Shown piece by piece: positions 37,024-42,423 of a DNA stretch of 42,423 bases. Below the pieces are notes generated by a model that saw only the letters and a program-made list of their open reading frames with translations, searched no databases and was not told the origin of the DNA. Position 1 is the first letter of the stretch; each line of letters opens with the position of its first letter. Position numbers and translations under genes: made by a program. This stretch comes from JAFDZV01 sp966128725 (GTDB taxonomy: Bacteria; Bacteroidota; Ignavibacteria; OLB7): contig CBHYLN010000030.1 in the NCBI GenBank assembly GCA_966128725.1, positions 1-42,423 of the forward strand, written 5' to 3'.

Positions 37024-38406
37024 GTGTTCCGCGGAATCAACAGAGTACACTTCGTTGGCATCGGTGGTATCGGCATGTCCGGTATCGCGGAGATCCTGCT
37101 GGACATGGGCTTTACCGTAACCGGCAGCGACCTTGCTCGCGGTGAGGTTACCGATCGCCTGGAATCGCTGGGCGCGACCGTGATGCTGGGCCACGCGGCC
37201 GAGAACGTTGAAGGTGCCGACGTGGTGGTGTACTCCAGCGCCGTAAAGCCGGAGGAGAATCCCGAAACCCACGAGGCATCGCGCCGCAAGATCCCGCTGA
37301 TCCGGCGCGCCGAAATGCTGGCCGAAGTGACGCGGATGAAGTACGGCATCGCCGTTGCCGGCACTCATGGCAAAACCACCACGACCTCGATGATCGGTCT
37401 GGTGTTGATTGCCGGCGGCATCGATCCCACCGTGATCGTTGGCGGCAAGCTTTCCGGATTGGGCGGCACCAATGCCAAGCTGGGCCACGGCGAATGGACC
37501 GTGGTGGAGGCCGATGAGTTCGATCGCTCGTTCCTTTCGCTTTCGCCCACGGTGGCCGTGATCACCAACATGGAGCGCGAGCATCTCGATATCTATTCGG
37601 ATCTGGACGACATCAAGCGGGCGTTCATCGAGTTCGCCAACAAGGTGCCGTTCTACGGTTTCACCGCGCTCTGCCTGGACGAGCTGCCGTTGGTTGACCT
37701 TCTGCCGCACATGAAGAAGCGTGTGGTGAGTTATGGCTCCACACCGCAATGCGATGTGCGCGCGCTGGACGTGAGCTACGAGGAGCGTTGCTCGCGATTC
37801 AACGTGGAGTATCGCGGTACGATGCTTGGGCAGATCGTGGTTGGCGTTCCCGGCGAGCATAACGTGAAGAACGCGCTTGCGGCCATCACCGTGGCGCTTG
37901 AGATCGGCGTGGAGTTCGAGCGGATCGCCGGCGCGCTGGCCACGTTCACCGGCGTGTACCGTCGGTTCGAGATCAAGGGCGAACAGGGCGGCGTGATGGT
38001 GATCGACGACTACGCCCATCATCCAACCGAGGTGAAGGCAACGCTGGATGCAATCCGCAAGGGGTGGCGGCGGCGTGTGGTGGCGCTGTTTCAGCCGCAC
38101 ACCTACTCGCGCACACGCGACTTCTACGAGGAGTTCGGCAAGGCGTTCTTCAACGCCGATCTGGTGGTGATTACCGACGTATATGCCGCGCGCGAACGCC
38201 CGATACAGGGCATCACCGGCGAGATGGTTGCGCAGAGCGCGGCCGGATTCGGCCATCGCAACGTGCGTTACGTGGCCGATCGCGCCATGCTTGCCGCCGA
38301 GGTGATGCCGCTGCTGGAGCCCGGCGATATCGTTGTCACGATGGGCGCCGGCGACATCTGGAAGGTGGCCGATGAGCTGGTGCAGCGCTTGAAGGAGCCG
38401 GCGTGA
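37024..38406 (+). CDS. murC: UDP-MurNAc:L-Ala ligase MurC
   Basis: First Mur ligase of the pathway. A GTG start at 37024 gives 460 residues beginning F-R-G-I-N-R-V-H-F-V-G-I-G-G-I-G-M-S-G-I, the family start, although the Shine-Dalgarno is weak. P-loop A-G-T-H-G-K-T-T-T-T, then V-E-A-D-E-F-D-R-S-F-L, N-M-E-R-E-H-L-D, G-E-H-N-V-K-N-A-L and D-D-Y-A-H-H-P-T-E-V are all present. Normal length and intact. Confidence 0.97.
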   Translation: MFRGINRVHFVGIGGIGMSGIAEILLDMGFTVTGSDLARGEVTDRLESLGATVMLGHAAENVEGADVVVYSSAVKPEENPETHEASRRKIPLIRRAEMLAEVTRMKYGIAVAGTHGKTTTTSMIGLVLIAGGIDPTVIVGGKLSGLGGTNAKLGHGEWTVVEADEFDRSFLSLSPTVAVITNMEREHLDIYSDLDDIKRAFIEFANKVPFYGFTALCLDELPLVDLLPHMKKRVVSYGSTPQCDVRALDVSYEERCSRFNVEYRGTMLGQIVVGVPGEHNVKNALAAITVALEIGVEFERIAGALATFTGVYRRFEIKGEQGGVMVIDDYAHHPTEVKATLDAIRKGWRRRVVALFQPHTYSRTRDFYEEFGKAFFNADLVVITDVYAARERPIQGITGEMVAQSAAGFGHRNVRYVADRAMLAAEVMPLLEPGDIVVTMGAGDIWKVADELVQRLKEPA

Positions 38407-38458
38407 CCGGCGCGTTTTCACCGGGCACGATTGCTGCCTGTTCGGTAACGGAGCCGGC

Positions 38459-39364
38459 ATGATCGCGCTGGGCGATATCCGTGGCAGCTTCCGTGGGCGG
38501 ATCGAACTCAACGAGCCGCTTGCGAAGTACACCACGTTTCGCATCGGCGGACCCGCGGATATCTATCTGGAGCCGCTGGACAAGGATGACGCGCTTGCGC
38601 TGGTCCGATTCCTGCGGCGCGAGAAGATCCCGTACTTCATCATGGGAAACGGCAGCAACCTGCTGGTGGCCGATCAGGGTATCAGCGGTGCGGTGGTCAA
38701 CCTGGAGGCCGGCTTCAACTACGTGCACGCCAATCCGGACGGGGTGATAACCGCGGGCGCCGGGATCAAGCTGGCGAAGTTCGTTGACTTCTGTATAGGC
38801 CAGGGTCGGCAGGGCGCCGAAATGCTTGCCGGCATCCCCGGCACACTGGGCGGCGCCATCATCATGAATGCGGGCGCCTACGGCGGCGAGATCTCCGATC
38901 ACATGCTCACCGTTGAGCTGATCCGTGGCGACGAGCTTGTAGGGATCACCAAGGAGCAGGGAGGATTCGCGTATCGCACGTCGGCGTTGCAGGGCGATCT
39001 GATTCTGGAGGCAACCTTCAGCTTCCCGGCCGGCGATACGGCCGAGATGAAGACCCGGCGCCGCGAAACGATGCTGAAGCGGAACAGCTCGCAGCCGGTG
39101 CAGTTCCCCAACGCGGGGAGCATCTTCAAGAATCCGCCGGGCGATTATGCGGCCCGTTTGATTCAGGAGTGCGGGCTGAAAGGAACGCGTGTGGGCAATG
39201 CCGAGATCAGCGAGCAGCACGCAAACTTCATCATCAATCTGGGCGGGGCAACCGCGCGCGAGGTGCGCGAACTGGCCGAGATCGCCCGGGCGGCGGTGAA
39301 GGAAACGTTCGGGATCGCGCTGGAGTACGAGGTGAAGCTGGTGGGATTTGATGGGACGCCATAA
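38459..39364 (+). CDS. murB: UDP-N-acetylenolpyruvoylglucosamine reductase MurB
   Basis: FAD enzyme that makes UDP-MurNAc with NADPH. The 301 residues and the absence of the long type I insertion indicate a type II MurB. Visible: T-T-F-R-I-G-G-P-A-D, the FAD loop M-G-N-G-S-N-L-L-V, G-I-P-G-T-L-G-G-A-I-I-M-N-A-G-A-Y-G-G-E, Y-R-T-S, the catalytic Ser in N-A-G-S-I-F-K-N-P, and Q-H-A-N-F-I-I-N near the end. It lies 52 bp after murC. Confidence 0.97.
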   Translation: MIALGDIRGSFRGRIELNEPLAKYTTFRIGGPADIYLEPLDKDDALALVRFLRREKIPYFIMGNGSNLLVADQGISGAVVNLEAGFNYVHANPDGVITAGAGIKLAKFVDFCIGQGRQGAEMLAGIPGTLGGAIIMNAGAYGGEISDHMLTVELIRGDELVGITKEQGGFAYRTSALQGDLILEATFSFPAGDTAEMKTRRRETMLKRNSSQPVQFPNAGSIFKNPPGDYAARLIQECGLKGTRVGNAEISEQHANFIINLGGATAREVRELAEIARAAVKETFGIALEYEVKLVGFDGTP

Positions 39365-39406
39365 CCGGGGCGTCCGGCAACAACAGGTTATGGTGGCGCC
39401 AAACAG

Positions 39407-40219
39407 ATGAAGGCCCGCATCAAACGTATACCGAAGCGCCAGAAGCGCGAACGCTCGCGCGAGGATGCGCGGAGATTTGCCTCCAATGTCTCCACCGGCA
39501 TCGTGGTGATCGGCGCGATCATCGGCATTGTGATTGTGGCGAATCGGTGGGCGCGCCACGAGGATGTAAGCGGCGTACGGATTGTGGGTCGGCATATCCT
39601 GGACTCCGCCGAGGTGTTGCGTTACGCGGGCGTGGTGCCGGGCACACCGCTTGCAAGCGTGGATCTGGACTCGATCGAACGCCGCGTGATGGCGCATCCG
39701 TTTATCGCCAGGGCTTCAGCCTACCGTGCCGAACAGGGCATGCTGACCCTGGAGATAGCCGAGCGTGTGCCGGTGGCAATGGTGTTGCTCGACGGCTCGC
39801 CCGCCTATCTGGATTCGCTTGGCGTGTTGCTGCCGTATCGGTTCAGCTCCGCCGGGTTCGATCTGCCGCTGGTGGCCGGTGTTGGCCGGCGCACTGCCGA
39901 TTCGGCCACAGGCCCCATCGATTCCGCCCTGGCCGGCGAGGCGCTTTCGGTGCTGGCCGCGGTGCGCGCCTATGACGACGCGTTGTATCGCCAGGTGTCG
40001 GAGCTGCGGCGCGATTCGCTGGGCCAATACACGATTGTGACAACCGACGGCGCCATCGCCGTTCGGGCAGGAAGCGCGGCCGAAGTGCCGGCGCGCCTGC
40101 GAAAGCTGGAACGGTTCCTGGCGACGGTTGCCGCCGATCGCGGGGCCGGGACGATTGCGTCGGTCGATCTTCGATGGCGCGGACAGGTGGTGGTGCGGTG
40201 GCGGGCCGGCGCAATGTAG
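39407..40219 (+). CDS. ftsQ: Cell-division protein FtsQ
   Basis: A 270-residue bitopic divisome protein. A basic cytoplasmic tail (K-R-I-P-K-R-Q-K-R-E-R) precedes a TM helix (about 30-48: G-I-V-V-I-G-A-I-I-G-I-V-I-V-A). The POTRA domain (about 56-122) shows V-R-I-V-G-R-H-I-L-D-S-A-E-V and the helix S-I-E-R-R-V-M-A-H-P-F-I, then L-E-I-A-E-R-V-P-V-A, and an FtsQ beta domain follows (Y-L-D-S-L-G-V-L-L-P). Its place between murB and ftsA supports the call. Confidence 0.93.
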   Translation: MKARIKRIPKRQKRERSREDARRFASNVSTGIVVIGAIIGIVIVANRWARHEDVSGVRIVGRHILDSAEVLRYAGVVPGTPLASVDLDSIERRVMAHPFIARASAYRAEQGMLTLEIAERVPVAMVLLDGSPAYLDSLGVLLPYRFSSAGFDLPLVAGVGRRTADSATGPIDSALAGEALSVLAAVRAYDDALYRQVSELRRDSLGQYTIVTTDGAIAVRAGSAAEVPARLRKLERFLATVAADRGAGTIASVDLRWRGQVVVRWRAGAM

Positions 40220-40237
40220 GCCGCTCGTCGTCGGTTG

Positions 40238-40254
40238 GGCCTGCACCGCAGGCC
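40238..40254 (+). other. Perfect 7-bp hairpin between ftsQ and ftsA
   Basis: GGCCTGC (40238-40244), loop ACC, GCAGGCC (40248-40254), followed by GTGTTTG. It lies in the 80-bp gap between ftsQ and ftsA. It could be a weak terminator or an RNA stability element. Confidence 0.45.
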
Positions 40255-40299
40255 GTGTTTGGGCCGGCATTGAGGACGTTGAACACATCAGGGCGTACC

Positions 40300-41604
40300 A
40301 TGAACAAGCTACATCAACAGGGACCTCCGGGAACCTCCGATCATCGGCGGATTCTGGTTGGTCTCGATATCGGCACAAGCAAGGTGTGCGCCATCGTCGC
40401 CGAACACGACGACGGTAACGGCATCCATGTGCTCGGCATCGGCCACGCACCGTCGGAAGGATTGAATCGCGGTGTGGTGGTCAACATCGAGAAAACCGTC
40501 CGCTCCATTCAGCGCGCCATCGAACAGGCGCAGCAGCAATCGGGCGTGCGTATCGAATCGGTTTCCGTTGGGATCGCCGGCGATCACATCCAGTCATTCC
40601 CCAGCCGTGGGGTGGTCACCATTTCCAATCCGGATCGCGTGGTAACCGAGCAGGATGTAAGCCGCTTGCTTGAGGATTCGAAGAAGGTGGCCATGCCCTC
40701 GGATCGTCGCATCCTGCACGTGATTCCGCAGGAGTACATCATCGACGGCCAGGACGGGATCTTCGATCCGGTTGGCATGTCGGGGCTTCGCATGGAAGCC
40801 AACGTGCACATCGTTACCGGCCTGGTGACCGCCGCGCAAAACATCTATCGATGCGTGGAGCGCGCCGGCCTTTCGGTGGACGACATCGTGCTCGAGCCGC
40901 TGGCCAGCGGCTACTCCGTGCTCGACGACGAGGAGAAGGAGGTTGGCGTTGCGCTGATCGATATCGGCGGCGGCACTACCGACATCGCAATCTTCGAGGA
41001 TCGCACCATACGGCATACCGCCGTGGTGGGGATTGCCGGCCGCATGGTGACCGACGACATCCGCCGAGGGCTGGGCATCATCGGTGAGCAGGCCGAACGC
41101 ATCAAGCGCGAATACGGCTGCTCGCTGGAGTCGCTGATCCTGAACGACGAAGTGTTCATGATCCCCGGCATTGGCGGGCGCAAGCCGATGGAAATATCGC
41201 GGCGCACGCTCTGCCAGATCATCCAGCCTCGGATGGAGGAGATCCTGGAGTTCGCGCTGATCGAGTTGAAGAAGTCCGGGTATCTGCGTCGGTTGTCGGC
41301 CGGTGTGGTGCTTACCGGCGGCGGCGCGCTGTTGCGCGGTTCCGGCGAGCTTGCCCAGGCGGTGCTGGGCATGCCGGTGAAGATCGGAATCCCGACAGGC
41401 TTTGGTGGTTCGGCCCTGGCGCCTGAGGTGGAAAGCCCGATTTATGCCACGGCCGTGGGCCTGGTGATCAACGCATTCCGTCGCAGCGAGGCCGGCGCCG
41501 AAAATGTGGCGGAGGCCGCCGATGACCTTTCGGCCGATATGCTCGAAGAACCCGAGAAGCGCTCGATCGTGGCGCGGATGAAGAAGTTCTTCGAGGAATT
41601 CTAA
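40300..41604 (+). CDS. ftsA: Cell-division protein FtsA
   Basis: Actin-like ATPase that tethers FtsZ to the membrane. ATG 40300 gives 434 residues; an upstream in-frame start at 40174 would overlap ftsQ and is less likely. Actin-fold signatures: the phosphate-1 loop V-G-L-D-I-G-T-S-K-V, the 1C subdomain (about 90-170, with R-I-L-H-V-I-P-Q-E-Y-I-I-D-G-Q), phosphate-2 I-D-I-G-G-G-T-T-D-I-A-I, and V-L-T-G-G-G-A-L-L-R-G for the adenosine site. The C-terminus, I-V-A-R-M-K-K-F-F-E-E-F, is the amphipathic membrane-targeting helix. Confidence 0.97.
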   Translation: MNKLHQQGPPGTSDHRRILVGLDIGTSKVCAIVAEHDDGNGIHVLGIGHAPSEGLNRGVVVNIEKTVRSIQRAIEQAQQQSGVRIESVSVGIAGDHIQSFPSRGVVTISNPDRVVTEQDVSRLLEDSKKVAMPSDRRILHVIPQEYIIDGQDGIFDPVGMSGLRMEANVHIVTGLVTAAQNIYRCVERAGLSVDDIVLEPLASGYSVLDDEEKEVGVALIDIGGGTTDIAIFEDRTIRHTAVVGIAGRMVTDDIRRGLGIIGEQAERIKREYGCSLESLILNDEVFMIPGIGGRKPMEISRRTLCQIIQPRMEEILEFALIELKKSGYLRRLSAGVVLTGGGALLRGSGELAQAVLGMPVKIGIPTGFGGSALAPEVESPIYATAVGLVINAFRRSEAGAENVAEAADDLSADMLEEPEKRSIVARMKKFFEEF

Positions 41605-41618
41605 GCGGGAATTGTGAA

Positions 41619-41666
41619 TGCGAATGATGAATTGCGAAAAGGCACGCACATCATTCATGATTCGCA
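41619..41666 (+). promoter_or_regulatory. 14-bp inverted repeat in the ftsA-ftsZ gap
   Basis: TGCGAATGATGAAT (41619-41632) and ATTCATGATTCGCA (41653-41666) are inverted copies with one mismatch. Inside, TGCG (41633-41636) can pair with CGCA (41645-41648). An outer pair TGTGAAT (41613-41619) / ATTCACA (41712-41718) is also present. The 139-bp gap is AT-richer than the genes around it and ends in a strong ribosome site. It may be an operator or RNA structure that sets FtsZ level; a promoter may also lie here. Confidence 0.5.
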
Positions 41667-41743
41667 GGCAGCAAACGAGAAGCAAATACAGACACATATA
41701 GATATCGCCCAATTCACACAGGAAGAAAAGGGGAGGAGCATTT

Positions 41744-42423
41744 ATGATCGAGCTCGATCGTTCCGTGGAGCATCACGGAGCAAAAATCAAGATCGTAGGC
41801 GTTGGCGGCGGCGGCGGTAACGCGGTCAACAGCATGATCGAGCGCGGCTTGTCGGGCTGCGAGTTCGTCGTGGTGAATACCGACATGCAGGCACTGGAGA
41901 AAAACCAGTCTCCGCTCCGCGTGCAGATTGGCAAGGCGTTGACACGTGGGCTGGGCGCAGGGGCCAACCCGATGATCGGTCACGATGCCGCGTTGGAGGA
42001 TCGAGAGGAGTTGACAACGTTGCTCAACAGCACCGACATGGTGTTCGTTACCGCCGGCATGGGCGGCGGCACCGGTACCGGCGGCGCGCCGATCGTGGCA
42101 CAGATTGCCCGCGAAACAGGGGCCCTGGTGGTTGGCATCGTCACGCGCCCGTTCGACTGGGAGGGCAAGCGCAGGAAGGAGCAGGCCGAGCTTGGCATCA
42201 AGGCGCTCAAGGAACACGTGGATACCTTGATCGTTGTGCCAAACCAGAAGCTGCTCTCGATCATCGACAAGCGGACGGGCTTCAAGGAAGCGTTCCAGAA
42301 AGTTGATGACGTGCTCTACAATGCCACCCGCGGCATTGCCGAGATCATCACCGGCCATGGCGTGGTCAACGTTGACTTCGCCGACGTCCGGACCGTTATG
42401 CAGAACATGGGCGACGCGTTGAT
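41744..42423 (+). CDS. ftsZ: Cell-division protein FtsZ, 5' part (cut by window end)
   Basis: Tubulin-like GTPase that forms the Z-ring. ATG 41744 follows the strong Shine-Dalgarno AAGGGGAGGAG, the best in the cluster, as expected for a highly expressed protein. The 226 visible codons include I-V-G-V-G-G-G-G-G-N-A-V-N-S-M-I, F-V-V-V-N-T-D-M-Q-A-L, the tubulin signature G-M-G-G-G-T-G-T-G-G-A-P, and P-N-Q-K-L-L-S-I-I-D. The frame is still open at the right edge, so the T7-type C-terminal half and the linker are outside the window. Confidence 0.98.
   Translation, partial: MIELDRSVEHHGAKIKIVGVGGGGGNAVNSMIERGLSGCEFVVVNTDMQALEKNQSPLRVQIGKALTRGLGAGANPMIGHDAALEDREELTTLLNSTDMVFVTAGMGGGTGTGGAPIVAQIARETGALVVGIVTRPFDWEGKRRKEQAELGIKALKEHVDTLIVVPNQKLLSIIDKRTGFKEAFQKVDDVLYNATRGIAEIITGHGVVNVDFADVRTVMQNMGDAL

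Noticed and set aside
1..42423. tRNA, rRNA, CRISPR arrays, insertion sequences, phage or integrase genes
   Set aside because: Looked for in the gaps and gene set; nothing supported any of them.

Overview
GC-rich bacterial chromosome segment with two parts: a mixed accessory-looking region dominated by cell-envelope genes (about 1-21.4 kb), and a nearly complete division and cell-wall (dcw) cluster (23.8 kb to the right edge). The organism looks like a member of the Bacteroidota/Chlorobiota/Ignavibacteriota/Kapabacteria group. Reasons are a type IX secretion (T9SS)-like C-terminal sorting domain on one exported protein, META-domain lipoproteins, OmpA-type proteins with an early Y-F-D-S-G/A motif, generally weak Shine-Dalgarno signals, and a dcw order mraZ-rsmH-ftsL-ftsI(PASTA)-murE-murF-mraY-murD-ftsW-murG-x-murC-murB-ftsQ-ftsA-ftsZ. 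The lineage is an inference from gene content.

Left region (1-8.4 kb): the 3' part of an aldo/keto reductase overlapping a TetR regulator; aspS with a strong terminator; an OmpR-type response regulator and sensor kinase; a 66-residue exported basic protein (acid-shock-like) preceded by CATCAT direct repeats; and a 746-residue secreted protein that joins a beta-helix, a histidine-phosphatase-like domain and a T9SS-like sorting domain.

Middle region (8.5-21.4 kb): two paralogous ECF sigma/anti-sigma pairs, each coupled through TAATG, both on the minus strand. Between and beside them on the plus strand lie four META lipoproteins in tandem, a large outer-membrane barrel/OmpA-like protein, then a PD40 beta-propeller lipoprotein coupled to a second paralogous barrel/OmpA-like protein. 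This reads as a duplicated regulatory module with envelope genes. It is the most likely place for an undescribed system.

Right region (21.4-42.4 kb): dnaX, then an AT-richer 376-bp gap with a probable MraZ operator, then the dcw cluster, cut inside ftsZ by the window edge. It makes the meso-DAP-type peptidoglycan precursor up to lipid II (MurB-G, MraY) and the divisome core (FtsL, FtsI, FtsW, FtsQ, FtsA, FtsZ). Unusual points are an unnamed two-TM, PH-like membrane protein and a possible 38-codon ORF chained between murG and murC by TGATG overlaps, stem-loops in several intercistronic gaps (one with a T-tract just before murD), a MurE reading frame that extends upstream of any usual start codon, and a 14-bp inverted repeat before ftsZ. 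No tRNA, rRNA, CRISPR array, insertion sequence or phage gene was seen.
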